A stretch of 22,119 bases of DNA from NCBI GenBank assembly GCA_030271565.1, contig JARXKR010000014.1, positions 1 to 22,119 of the forward strand, in the 5' to 3' direction. This DNA comes from Pseudomonadota bacterium. GTDB taxonomy: Bacteria > Pseudomonadota > Alphaproteobacteria > Sphingomonadales > Sphingomonadaceae. Numbering within the stretch: position 1 is the first letter of the stretch; every line of letters begins with the position of its first letter. The translations under genes and the position numbers were made by a program. Shown here in pieces: positions 5,751-13,759 of this stretch. The notes under the pieces are model-generated. The model saw nothing but the letters and a program-made list of their open reading frames with translations, searched no databases and was not told the origin of the DNA.

Positions 5751-5880
5751 TACTTGCACCCGATTAGTAACTCAGCGCACTAAACCGTTGATATCCGTAT
5801 GGAACATATTGGAAACATAGACTGTTGCCATGACCGCGCGTTCACTTCAAACGTGTAGTTTTCAACAGTTTAACGCGTGA
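5751..5880 (+). promoter_or_regulatory. A/T-richer spacer, probable location of the dcw promoter
   Basis: This is the only clearly AT-richer stretch of the region and holds no gene. It contains a tandem near-repeat (TGGAACATAT 5800-5809, TGGAAACATAG 5810-5820) and candidate hexamers: TTGATA at 5788, and TTCAAA 5846 with TTTAAC 5869 at 17-bp spacing. I cannot pick one promoter with confidence. Its location between the two box arrays suggests that MraZ could act on a promoter from both sides. Confidence 0.35.
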
Positions 5881-5914
5881 TCCCGTAAATTCCCGCAGTT
5901 TTCCCTTCCATCCC
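5881..5914 (-). promoter_or_regulatory. MraZ-type box array 2 (four GGGA repeats on the - strand)
   Basis: TCCC occurs at 5881, 5891, 5902 and 5911 (spacings 10, 11 and 9), so four GGGA boxes on the opposite strand with helical phasing. The array ends about 150 bp before the preferred mraZ start and faces array 1 across the AT-richer spacer. Such regular spacing is unlikely to be chance; the binding protein is inferred to be MraZ. Confidence 0.55.
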
Positions 5915-5927
5915 TGCAAAAGCAGGG
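5912..5927 (+). other. Hairpin in the mraZ leader
   Basis: CCCTGC-AAAA-GCAGGG is a perfect 6-bp stem with a tetraloop, overlapping the last TCCC box. TTAA, not a T-run, follows, so it is not a standard terminator. Further downstream CGACCC-CGATGC-GGGTCG (5961-5978) is another perfect 6-bp stem. A structured leader is possible if transcription starts upstream. Confidence 0.35.
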
Positions 5928-6061
5928 TTAATGCTTCGCTTCATCGACATGCAGACTTGCCGACGACCCCGATGCGGGTCGCTCCGGACGCGTTGACGCG
6001 CGGAAGGAGAAGGCGGGACTTTACTTGGGGCGCCGGGACACCGGCAGAGGCGGGACGGATC

Positions 6062-6565
6062 GTGGAGGCGGGCAAGGCGATCACTTACAGCGGACAGGGA
6101 TTTTCGCCCCTCGGCGAAAAGGGCCGCTTTGTGCTACCCCCCGACCTGCGCAAGTCGGTCCGCGAATCCGGCCACGGCGAACGGCTGCTGTGCCTTGCCA
6201 AGCACCCGCGCTGGAAATGCCTGACAGGCTTCGGTCTCAGCCGCGCCGACCAGTTCGAAGCCGAGCTCGACCGTGAGGAAGCGATCGCGCTCGAACGCGG
6301 GCAAGAATTCGACCGCGATATGCGTGCGCAGCAGCTTTACGGTTTCACCCGCGTGCCGTTCGACGACAGCGGGCGCTTCGTCATGCCCGAGCGCTATTTC
6401 AAGCTGGGCGGACTGACCACCAGTGTGTTCTTCCAGGGCGGCGGCAAGATGTTCACGCTGTGGAACCCGGCCGAACTCGCCAAGATGGGCGCGGGCTGGG
6501 AAGACGCGCAGGAAGCCTGCGCCGACCTCGAAGCCCAGGCGCTCGCCGGGAAGGCGCGCAAGTGA
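6062..6565 (+). CDS. mraZ: MraZ transcriptional regulator of the dcw cluster
   Basis: A DNA-binding protein of the SpoVT/AbrB-like MraZ family that represses its own dcw operon; it is also described as counteracting RsmH. Two half-domains are visible: GEKGRFVLPPDLRKSV in the first 35 residues, and DDSGRFVMPERYFKLGGL at about 102-119. LTGFGLSR and FTLWNP are family hallmarks. The preferred start, GTG 6062, gives 167 residues and has GAGG (6047-6050) 11 nt upstream. An in-frame ATG at 5972 (197 residues) and TTG 5957 would add an arginine-rich extension without a ribosome binding site. The gene is first in a run of overlapping genes and lies downstream of two GGGA box arrays, consistent with autoregulation. 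Confidence 0.88.
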   Translation: MEAGKAITYSGQGFSPLGEKGRFVLPPDLRKSVRESGHGERLLCLAKHPRWKCLTGFGLSRADQFEAELDREEAIALERGQEFDRDMRAQQLYGFTRVPFDDSGRFVMPERYFKLGGLTTSVFFQGGGKMFTLWNPAELAKMGAGWEDAQEACADLEAQALAGKARK

Positions 6566-7512
6566 CCCCCGCGCCGCACATCCCGGTCCTGCTCGACGAA
6601 GTGCTTTCCGCGCTGCAGCCGCTGGGTGGCGCGGTGATTATCGACGCGACGTTCGGCGCGGGCGGCTACACCCGCCGGCTGCTCGATGCCGGCGCCAGCG
6701 TTCACGCCTTCGACCGCGATCCCGATGCCATCGCTGCCGGGCAGGGCTGGGCTGAAGCCGCGATGGATCCGCCAAGGTTGGTGCTCCATCCGCGCCGCTT
6801 CTCCGAAATGGTCGATGCCATGGCCTCTGCGGGCGTCGCGCAAGTCGACGGCGTGGTGATGGATATCGGCGTGTCCTCGATGCAGCTCGATCAGGCGCAG
6901 CGCGGTTTTGCCTTCTCGCTTGAGGGGCCGCTCGACATGCGGATGGGGCAGGACGGGACAAGTGCCGCCGATTTCCTCAATTCCGCTGCAGAAGCCGAGA
7001 TTGCCGACGTGCTCTACACTTATGGTGAGGAACGCCAGTCGCGCCGTGTTGCCCGCGCGATCGTTGCCGCGCGCCCGCTTGAGACTACCGGTCAGCTGGC
7101 CGGTGTGGTGCGCAAGGCGCTCGGTTATCACCCCGGCGCGCCGAAAGATCCTGCGACCCGCAGCTTTCAGGCGATCCGCATCCACATCAATGCCGAACTC
7201 GATGAGCTGACCAGCGGACTGAACGCTGCCGAAACGATGCTGCGTCCCGGCGGGAATCTGGCGGTGGTCAGCTTCCACAGCCTCGAGGACCGCATCGTCA
7301 AGCAGTTCCTCCGCGATGCCAGCGGCGCGGTCGCCAATGCCTCGCGCCACCTGCCGCAAAGCGCTCCGGCCTTCGCTCCAACCTTCGGCCAGCTTTCTAA
7401 AGCAATCCGTCCATCCGACGCCGAAATGGCCCGCAACCCGCGCGCCCGTTCGGCCACCTTGCGCGCCGCCGCGCGCACCGAAGCCAGCCCGCGTCACAGG
7501 AGGGCCGCATGA
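6562..7512 (+). CDS. rsmH: 16S rRNA (cytosine(1402)-N(4))-methyltransferase RsmH (MraW)
   Basis: SAM-dependent methyltransferase for N4 of C1402 in 16S rRNA, 316 residues. The N-terminal HIPVLLDEVL (6-15) and the SAM-binding loop DATFGAGGYT (28-37) are intact. MDIGVSSMQLDQ, RGFAFSLEGPLDMRM, RSFQAIRIHIN and VVSFHSLEDRIVK follow in family order. The start is the GTG at 6562, whose last two bases belong to mraZ's TGA (GTGA), with GGGAAGG (6549-6555) upstream; in-frame codons further upstream lie inside mraZ and are rejected. The C-terminal tail is Arg/Ala-rich. The neighbouring MraZ/RsmH pair is near-universal in bacteria. Confidence 0.96.
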   Translation: MTPAPHIPVLLDEVLSALQPLGGAVIIDATFGAGGYTRRLLDAGASVHAFDRDPDAIAAGQGWAEAAMDPPRLVLHPRRFSEMVDAMASAGVAQVDGVVMDIGVSSMQLDQAQRGFAFSLEGPLDMRMGQDGTSAADFLNSAAEAEIADVLYTYGEERQSRRVARAIVAARPLETTGQLAGVVRKALGYHPGAPKDPATRSFQAIRIHINAELDELTSGLNAAETMLRPGGNLAVVSFHSLEDRIVKQFLRDASGAVANASRHLPQSAPAFAPTFGQLSKAIRPSDAEMARNPRARSATLRAAARTEASPRHRRAA

Positions 7513-8012
7513 ACCTCACCCAGGACCGTCTGCGTTCGATCGGCTGGTTCACCGTGCTGCTGATCTGCTTCACCTTTACCGTGGTGCTGACCTTCAAGGT
7601 CAACGCGGTCAAAAGCCAGGTCCGGCTGACCGAGCGCCAGATTGCCTCGACCCGGCAGCAGAAGCTGTTCCTCGAAACCGAATTCGAAGCGCGCGCCAAC
7701 CAGCAGCAGTTGAAGTCCTTGAACGACGTCGAGTTCGGCTATCAGGCGCCGACCGCCGGGCAATACCTTGAAGGCGAGCGCCAGCTTGCCGCATTGGGCA
7801 AGCCGCGCGGGGCCGATGCGCCCCGCCCGATCCGTGTCGCCAGTGCCGCGATCGCCGATGACAACAGCGGCGTCCCGGCGATGGTTTCGCCCTTGTCGGG
7901 CAAGGCGATGGCTGCCGAGCCGCCCAAGCACGGTCAGGCCAAAGCGACCACCGCCGCGACGCTGCGTGACCGATTAAGCCATGTCGAAGGACGCGGAGCC
8001 CGCAGCGAATGA
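7509..8012 (+). CDS. ftsL: Cell division protein FtsL
   Basis: A bitopic divisome protein that with FtsB and FtsQ controls activation of FtsW-FtsI. Here it has 167 residues: a short cytoplasmic start, a membrane segment at about 12-29 (GWFTVLLICFTFTVVLTF), a coiled-coil-like region at about 31-72 (KSQVRLTERQIASTRQQ...), and a long, Ala/Pro-rich C-terminal tail of about 85 residues, longer than E. coli FtsL (about 120 total). Sequence identity in this family is low, so the call leans on topology and its invariable place between rsmH and ftsI. The ATG overlaps rsmH's stop (ATGA) with AGGAGGGC (7499-7506) as the ribosome binding site. Confidence 0.88.
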   Translation: MNLTQDRLRSIGWFTVLLICFTFTVVLTFKVNAVKSQVRLTERQIASTRQQKLFLETEFEARANQQQLKSLNDVEFGYQAPTAGQYLEGERQLAALGKPRGADAPRPIRVASAAIADDNSGVPAMVSPLSGKAMAAEPPKHGQAKATTAATLRDRLSHVEGRGARSE

Positions 8013-9736
8013 ACTCGATCGCTGTCTCGACTGCGATAACCTCGGGCCGGCGCGATTTGGTCAACGTGCGCACGCGCAGTTTGCTGATGGCCAAGTGGCG
8101 GGTGCTGTGGGTCGTGCTCGGGTTCGGCGCGATTGCCACTGCAGCAATCCTGCGGCTGGCGTTCCTCGGGCTGTTCTCGGGCCTGCCGAGCGCAGCCGAT
8201 CTGGCCGCAGCCCTACAGCCGCAGCGCGGCGACATCACCGATCGCAACGGCGTGCCGCTGGCGCGCGCCTTCCCGGCCTATTCGCTGTGGTATAATCCGG
8301 CGGCGCTCGGCGGCGAGGGTCCGCCGCTGGTCCATAGCCCGGCAGTGGTCGCCGCAGCTTTGTCGCGGATCTTCCCCGACCTCGATGTGCCCGAGATGAC
8401 CAAGCGGCTCGCTGAGGGCAAGCCCGGCTACTTGCGCCGCCGGATCATGCCCGAGGACGCCAACAAGATTCACGCGCTGGGCGAACCCGCACTCGAATTC
8501 CCGCGTGAGACCGAGCGGTTCTATCCGCAAGGCTCGATGGCGGCGCACGTGCTCGGCTTCGTCGGTGCCGACGGGCAGGGGCATGTGGGCATGGAGCAGG
8601 TGTTCAACCAGCGCCTGACCGATCCGGCGACCCGCGGTACCCCCGCGATGCTGGCGATCGATACCCGGGTGCAGGGCGCGCTTGAAGACGAAATGTCGCG
8701 CGCGATGCTCGATACCAATGCCAAGGGTGCCGCCGGGGTGATCCTCGATGTCGATACCGGCGAAGTGGTCGCGCTGGCTTCGCTGCCCTCGTTCAACCCC
8801 AACCTGATCGATGGCGCGGGCGAAGCCAACATCTTCAACCGGGTGACCAACCAGGTCTACGAACTGGGTTCGGTGATGAAACCGATCACGGTCGCTGCGG
8901 CGATCGATGCCGGAACGATTACCGACTTGTCGCGCCGCTACCAATCCTCACGCCCGATTGCGATCGGCGGGTTCCAGATCCATGACAGCCACAGCTTCGG
9001 GGCCTCGCTCAACGTGCCCGAGGCGCTGATCCATTCCTCGAACATCGTCACCGCACAGGTCGGCGACGAACTGGGCGGTGAGCGGCTCAACGCGACAATG
9101 CGCGCTTTGGGGATGAACGAGCGCCCGTACATCGAACTTCCCGCGCGCGGCTTCCCGCTCTGGCCGGGTGGCAACTGGTCGCGGATCACGACGATGACCG
9201 TGTCCTATGGGCACGGCCTCGCGATCACCCCGCTGCATCTTGCCGCTGCCTATGCGGCGATGGTCAACGGCGGGATCTGGCGGCCAGCTACGCTGATCAA
9301 GGTCCAGCCTGGCACCGACGTGCCGGGGCGGCGGGTGTTCAAGGCCTCGACCAGCGCGCGGATGCGCCAGCTGTTGCGGCTGATTGTCGACCTTGGCACC
9401 GGGCGCAAGGCCAACGCTGCGGGTTACCGGGTCGGCGGCAAAACCGGATCGGCAGAAAAGCCCGGTAATCACGGCTATCAGAAGACCAACATCATCGCGA
9501 CTTTCGCCGCTGCCTTCCCGATGGATCATCCGCGCTACGTGATTATCGCCATGCTCGACGAACCCAAGGCGACCGCCGCGAGTTCGGGCCAGCGCACCGC
9601 CGCATGGAACGCCGCGCCGCTGGTCGGACGGCTGGTCCCGCGGATCGGTCCGCTGCTCGGGATCATGCCCGATGCCACCCGCGACGTCGATATTACCGAT
9701 CTCGCTCCGCTGGTCGGCAGCGGAGATGGCGAGTGA
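8009..9736 (+). CDS. ftsI: Peptidoglycan D,D-transpeptidase FtsI (PBP3, class B PBP)
   Basis: Septal transpeptidase that cross-links new peptidoglycan made by FtsW, 575 residues. One transmembrane helix is at about 30-52 after a basic N-terminus. The PBP dimerisation domain begins near 73 (RGDITDRNGVPLA), and the transpeptidase domain covers the C-terminal half. All active-site motifs are present: nucleophile Ser288 in SVMK (288-291), SSN (343-345) and KTG (478-480, in VGGKTGSAEK). It overlaps ftsL by 4 nt (ATGA) and is overlapped by murE (GTGA). The coding sequence begins inside ftsL's end in another frame, which is normal in this compact operon. Target of beta-lactams. Confidence 0.97.
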   Translation: MNSIAVSTAITSGRRDLVNVRTRSLLMAKWRVLWVVLGFGAIATAAILRLAFLGLFSGLPSAADLAAALQPQRGDITDRNGVPLARAFPAYSLWYNPAALGGEGPPLVHSPAVVAAALSRIFPDLDVPEMTKRLAEGKPGYLRRRIMPEDANKIHALGEPALEFPRETERFYPQGSMAAHVLGFVGADGQGHVGMEQVFNQRLTDPATRGTPAMLAIDTRVQGALEDEMSRAMLDTNAKGAAGVILDVDTGEVVALASLPSFNPNLIDGAGEANIFNRVTNQVYELGSVMKPITVAAAIDAGTITDLSRRYQSSRPIAIGGFQIHDSHSFGASLNVPEALIHSSNIVTAQVGDELGGERLNATMRALGMNERPYIELPARGFPLWPGGNWSRITTMTVSYGHGLAITPLHLAAAYAAMVNGGIWRPATLIKVQPGTDVPGRRVFKASTSARMRQLLRLIVDLGTGRKANAAGYRVGGKTGSAEKPGNHGYQKTNIIATFAAAFPMDHPRYVIIAMLDEPKATAASSGQRTAAWNAAPLVGRLVPRIGPLLGIMPDATRDVDITDLAPLVGSGDGE

Positions 9737-11199
9737 AACTTGGTGCACTGGCGCAGCGAGCTGGAATAGCGCTGCCCAGCGGCGACGATGCGCAAGTCAC
9801 CGGGTTCGCGATCGATCACCGCAAAGTTGCACCGGGCACGGTGTTCGGGGCCTTCGTCGGCACTGCAGTCAATGGTGAGAACTTCATTCCCGCTGCCGTG
9901 GCTGCCGGGGCAGTGGCTGTGGTCGCCCGCGTTGAGACGCAGGTAGACGGCGCGCTGCACATTGCTGCCGACAATCCGCGCCGCGCCTTTGCCCAGCTCG
10001 CAGCAGGCTTTTTCACCCCCGTCCCCGGGACTATCGTCGCGGTGACCGGGACCAACGGCAAGACCTCGTGTGTCGAGATGACCCGCCAGATCTGGCGCAT
10101 GCTCGGCGAGCGCGCCGCATCGATCGGCACGCTCGGCGTGACCACCGCGGACGAAAGCATTTCGACCGGTCTGACCACCCCCGATATCGTCACCTTCCTC
10201 GCCAACATGAGCGGGCTGGCGCGTGAGGGGATCACCCATGTCGCTTACGAAGCCTCAAGCCACGGCCTGGCGCAGTACCGCAACGAGGGACTGAAGGTTA
10301 TCGCCGGCGCTTTTACCAACCTCAGCCGCGATCACCTCGATTACCACAAGGGCATGGACGACTACTTCGCCGCCAAGATGCGGCTGTTCGACGAAGTCGT
10401 CGATGCCGAGGGTACGGCGGTAGTCTGGGCCGACGACGAATGGACCGAAAAAGCTTGCGAGCATGTCCGCCAGCGGGGGCTGCGGCTGCTCAGCGTGGGC
10501 GAGAAGGCGGATAGGACAAACGGGTCGTCCATCCGCCTTCTCGCTCGTTCGCCAAGCCAATTGGGCCAGACGCTCGAAATCGAATTCGCCGGTAAGGCCT
10601 ATACCGTCAAACTGCCGCTGATCGGGGCTTACCAAGCCGCTAACGCGCTCGTGTCGGCTGGCCTCGCGATTGCCACCGGTAGCGATCCGGCGCGCGTGTT
10701 CGATGCACTCGCGCGGCTCCAGCCGGTGCGAGGACGGCTCGAGCGCGCCGCGATCAGCCGGGCCGGTGCGCCGGTCTACGTCGACTATGCCCATACCCCC
10801 GACGCACTCGAAGCCGCCATTGCTGCGCTCCGCCCGCACTGCACGGGCAGCCTGATCGTGGTGTTCGGCGCGGGCGGTGACCGTGATCAGGGCAAGCGCC
10901 CCGAGATGGGCCGGATCGCTGCCGAACAGGCCGACCTCGGCATCGTCACCGACGACAATCCGCGCAGCGAAGATCCCGCCGCAATCCGTTCCGCGATTCT
11001 CGCTGGCGGGCTAGGCAAGCTGCGTGATGGCGGCGAGCGCCGTGCCGCGATTGCCGCCGCGATTGCAGAGGCTGGGCCCAAGGACATCGTCCTCATCGCG
11101 GGCAAGGGCCACGAACAAGGCCAGATAATCGGCACAGGCGAAGCGATGCGCGTCTTGCCGTTCGACGATGTTACTGTTGCCAGGGAGTGTGCGGCATGA
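9733..11199 (+). CDS. murE: UDP-MurNAc-L-Ala-D-Glu: meso-diaminopimelate ligase MurE
   Basis: Cytoplasmic ATP-dependent ligase that adds the third stem-peptide residue, 488 residues. P-loop TGTNGKTS is at 105-112. The EASSHGL and NLSRDHLDYH motifs follow, AAKMRLF (213-219) has the usual carbamylated lysine, YAHTPDAL is at 352-359, and DNPR is at 408-411, the signature of meso-DAP specificity. KGHEQGQ closes the family set. The start GTG 9733 overlaps ftsI's TGA. Oddity: residues 257-270 are encoded by a long inverted repeat (10501-10542) in a variable loop of the central domain, apparently an in-frame insertion of a few residues relative to homologues as I recall them. Confidence 0.96.
   Translation: MKLGALAQRAGIALPSGDDAQVTGFAIDHRKVAPGTVFGAFVGTAVNGENFIPAAVAAGAVAVVARVETQVDGALHIAADNPRRAFAQLAAGFFTPVPGTIVAVTGTNGKTSCVEMTRQIWRMLGERAASIGTLGVTTADESISTGLTTPDIVTFLANMSGLAREGITHVAYEASSHGLAQYRNEGLKVIAGAFTNLSRDHLDYHKGMDDYFAAKMRLFDEVVDAEGTAVVWADDEWTEKACEHVRQRGLRLLSVGEKADRTNGSSIRLLARSPSQLGQTLEIEFAGKAYTVKLPLIGAYQAANALVSAGLAIATGSDPARVFDALARLQPVRGRLERAAISRAGAPVYVDYAHTPDALEAAIAALRPHCTGSLIVVFGAGGDRDQGKRPEMGRIAAEQADLGIVTDDNPRSEDPAAIRSAILAGGLGKLRDGGERRAAIAAAIAEAGPKDIVLIAGKGHEQGQIIGTGEAMRVLPFDDVTVARECAA
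10501..10542 (+). repeat. Palindromic element inside murE
   Basis: GAGAAGGCGGAT (10501-10512) and its perfect reverse complement ATCCGCCTTCTC (10531-10542) enclose 18 nt. GGAC (10514-10517) and GTCC (10527-10530) extend the stem past a one-base bulge to 16 pairs. It lies in frame in murE. Length and perfection exceed what coding sequence normally gives by chance. It does not match the CTTCGACA-type repeats elsewhere in the window, so it is a second repeat type or an mRNA structure. Confidence 0.6.
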
Positions 11200-12680
11200 A
11201 TGTTTTGGCCAAGATCCTCGCCTGGCCGGTTGATGACGACGATGAACTGGGTCTGGCGTTATGGGACGCGGTCGAAGTCGCGCGCGCGGTGCGCGGCGTC
11301 GCGGTCGGCCAGTTCCAGGTTTCGGGGGTCGAGATCGACAGCCGTGACGTGATGCCCGGCGACCTGTTCTTCGCGCTCAAGGGCGAGGCGATGGACGGGC
11401 ACAAATTCGTCCCGATGGCGTTTGCGCGCGGCGCTGCGGCGGTGGTAGTCGACCGCCCGGTCGCTGGCCCGCATGTTCTGGTCGACGATACCTCGATCGC
11501 GCTTGAGCTTCTTGCCAAGGCCGCGCGCCGCCGCACTTCGGCCCAGATTATCGGGGTGACCGGATCGGTCGGCAAGACCGGGGTCAAGGAGGCAATCTTC
11601 GCGGCGCTCGATCGTTCGAGTCGGGGCCAAGCGCACCGTTCGGTCAAAAGCTATAACAACCATGTCGGCGTTCCGCTCAGCCTCGCGCGGATGCTGGCGC
11701 GCTCCAAGTTCGGCATATTTGAAATGGGCATGAACCATGCCCGCGAGATCGCCGCGCTGACTCGTCAAGTGCGGCCCAACGTGGCGGTGATCACCACTAT
11801 CGCCCCGGCGCACATTGAAATGCTCGGCAGCGAAGAGGCGATTGCCGATGCCAAGGCAGAAATATTCGAGGGGCTGGAGGGCTTTGGTGGAGAAGGGGGC
11901 GGGATCGCGATTGTTCCGGCAGACAGCCCCCATTACGCCCGGTTGAAGGGTGCAGCAGAAAAACACGGGATCGCGCTGCAGTCCTTCGGCCGGGCAGCCC
12001 ATGCCACGGTACGGTTGCTTGACGCGGTGCCGGCGCCGGGCGGCGGTTCGCTGATTACCGCAGACCTTGGCGACCGGCGGATCTGCTACACCGTGGCCGA
12101 GCCGGGCGAGCACTGGATCGCCAATTCGCTATGCGTGATGGCGGCGGTGCGCGCGGTTGGCGGCGATCTTGGCGCGGCCGGTTTGGCGCTGGCCGAGATG
12201 CAGGGCCTCAAGGGTCGCGGCGCACGCACCGTGTTGGTCGCGGCCGGCGGCGACGGCTCGGGCCAGGCTTTGCTGATCGACGAAAGCTACAACGCTAACC
12301 CCGCCTCGATGCGCGCCACACTCGCGCAGCTGGGCAAGACCCCGGCGCGGCGGCGGATCGCGGTCTTGGGAGCGATGAAGGAACTGGGCGAGCATGGCCC
12401 GACCTTTCACGCTGGGCTGATCGAGCCCCTGCTCTCGGCCGAGATCGACCAGACAATCCTGGTTGGCGACGAGATGATTGCGCTCGCCGATGAACTGGGG
12501 AAAGCGGGCCAGTCATTGCTTGGCAAGCCCCCAGCCTTCGCGCATTGCGGGACGGCCCGCGAAGCGCTCGAGCGCTTGCGGCAACTTGGGGTGGAAGGCG
12601 GCGACGCGATCCTCGTCAAGGGATCGAATTCGGTCGGGTTGGGGTCTCTGGTTGCCGCGCTCGCAAATCAGAAGGATTAG
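11196..12680 (+). CDS. murF: UDP-MurNAc-tripeptide: D-Ala-D-Ala ligase MurF
   Basis: Adds the D-Ala-D-Ala dipeptide made by Ddl to complete UDP-MurNAc-pentapeptide; 494 residues. The N-terminal domain has VSGVEIDSRDVMPGDLFFAL (42-61). P-loop TGSVGKT is at 122-128, KSYNNHVGVPLS and FEMGMNHAREI are the substrate and Mg-binding signatures, and DESYNANPASMRA opens the C-terminal domain. A Gly-rich stretch (GLEGFGGEGGGIAIV) at about 226-240 looks longer than usual. The start is ATG 11196, overlapping murE's TGA (ATGA), with GGGAG (11183-11187) upstream; a GTG nine bases earlier is less likely. The last codon is followed by the only simple gap of the operon (8 nt) before mraY. Confidence 0.96.
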   Translation: MNVLAKILAWPVDDDDELGLALWDAVEVARAVRGVAVGQFQVSGVEIDSRDVMPGDLFFALKGEAMDGHKFVPMAFARGAAAVVVDRPVAGPHVLVDDTSIALELLAKAARRRTSAQIIGVTGSVGKTGVKEAIFAALDRSSRGQAHRSVKSYNNHVGVPLSLARMLARSKFGIFEMGMNHAREIAALTRQVRPNVAVITTIAPAHIEMLGSEEAIADAKAEIFEGLEGFGGEGGGIAIVPADSPHYARLKGAAEKHGIALQSFGRAAHATVRLLDAVPAPGGGSLITADLGDRRICYTVAEPGEHWIANSLCVMAAVRAVGGDLGAAGLALAEMQGLKGRGARTVLVAAGGDGSGQALLIDESYNANPASMRATLAQLGKTPARRRIAVLGAMKELGEHGPTFHAGLIEPLLSAEIDQTILVGDEMIALADELGKAGQSLLGKPPAFAHCGTAREALERLRQLGVEGGDAILVKGSNSVGLGSLVAALANQKD

Positions 12681-12688
12681 CATCAGGC

Positions 12689-13759
12689 ATGCTGTACCTG
12701 ATCGCGCATTACTTTCACTTTGAAGGGCTCGCGAACCTGATCCGCTACCAGACGTTCCGTGCGGGCGCGGCTTTGATGACCGCGCTGGTGGTTGGGCTGG
12801 TGATCGGGCCGCGCTTCATCAACATGCTGCGCTTGCGCCAGGGCAAAGGCCAGCCGATCCGCGAAGACGGGCCGCAGAGCCACCTCGCCAAGCGCGGCAC
12901 CCCGACCATGGGGGGGCTCATGATCCTGGTTTCGCTGCTGTTCTCGATGCTGCTGTGGATGGACCTTAGCGATCCGTTCGTCTGGGCCTGTCTCGCCGTG
13001 ACCGGCGGGTTCGGCTTGATCGGCTTCATGGACGATTACGATAAGGTCAAGAAGCGCAGCAGCGCCGGGATTTCCGGGCGGGTCCGGCTGCTTGCCGAAT
13101 TCGCCGTGGCGGGCGTCGCCAGCTGGATCATCGTCAGCCATGTCGGGACCAACCTCTATATTCCGGTGCTGAGTTATCACTACATTCCGCTGGGTTGGCT
13201 ATATTACCCGTTCGCGGCGCTGGTGATGGTTGGCGCGGGCAACGCGGTCAATCTGACTGACGGTCTGGACGGCCTCGCCACCATGCCCGTGGTCATCGCG
13301 GCCGGCGCTTTTGCGATCATCGCCTACCTCGCCGGCCGGGTCGACTTTGCGCATTACCTCGGCATCCCGCACGTCCCCGGCGCGGGTGAACTGGCAATCC
13401 TGTGCGCCGCGATCATGGGCGCGGGCCTGGCCTTCCTGTGGTTCAACGCGCCGCCCGCAGCCGTGTTCATGGGCGATACCGGCAGCCTCGCGCTCGGCGG
13501 CGCACTCGGCGCGATCGCGGTTGCCGCGCATCATGAGATTGTGCTGGCGATAGTCGGCGGGCTGTTCGTGCTCGAAGCTGTCTCGGTGATCATTCAAGTC
13601 GCGGTGTACAAGCGCACCGGCAAACGGGTGTTCAAGATGGCTCCGATCCATCACCACTTCGAACAATTGGGCTGGCAGGAAGCCACCGTAGTGATCCGCT
13701 TCTGGATCGTCTCGATTGTGCTCGCGCTGATCGGGCTATCGACGCTCAAGCTGCGATGA
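12689..13759 (+). CDS. mraY: Phospho-MurNAc-pentapeptide transferase MraY
   Basis: Integral membrane enzyme that transfers phospho-MurNAc-pentapeptide to undecaprenyl phosphate, giving lipid I; 356 residues with about ten hydrophobic helices. Signatures: KRGTPTMGG near 70, FMDDYDKVKK with the catalytic aspartate pair at about 113-120, NAVNLTDGLDGLA with the Mg-binding Asp at about 185-197, MGDTGSLALGG, and the histidine cluster APIHHHFEQLGW near 318-329. The ATG at 12689 gives the family-typical MLYL start; AAGGA (12672-12676) is 12 nt upstream. Open frame further upstream runs antiparallel to no homology and overlaps murF, so it is rejected. It ends in an ATGA overlap with murD. Confidence 0.97.
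   Translation: MLYLIAHYFHFEGLANLIRYQTFRAGAALMTALVVGLVIGPRFINMLRLRQGKGQPIREDGPQSHLAKRGTPTMGGLMILVSLLFSMLLWMDLSDPFVWACLAVTGGFGLIGFMDDYDKVKKRSSAGISGRVRLLAEFAVAGVASWIIVSHVGTNLYIPVLSYHYIPLGWLYYPFAALVMVGAGNAVNLTDGLDGLATMPVVIAAGAFAIIAYLAGRVDFAHYLGIPHVPGAGELAILCAAIMGAGLAFLWFNAPPAAVFMGDTGSLALGGALGAIAVAAHHEIVLAIVGGLFVLEAVSVIIQVAVYKRTGKRVFKMAPIHHHFEQLGWQEATVVIRFWIVSIVLALIGLSTLKLR

Noticed and set aside
5757..5910. CtrA or other cell-cycle boxes upstream of mraZ
   Set aside because: No TTAA-N7-TTAA pair was found; single TTAA half-sites are expected by chance in this AT-richer stretch.
6001..6060. Further GGGA boxes at 6015, 6035 and 6052 as a third MraZ array
   Set aside because: Spacings of 20 and 17 bp are not helically regular and the stretch is G-rich anyway.
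6394..7497. A 367-codon open frame on the - strand opposite mraZ and rsmH
   Set aside because: It spans two genuine genes in antisense, has no motif, and is an effect of GC-rich third positions.
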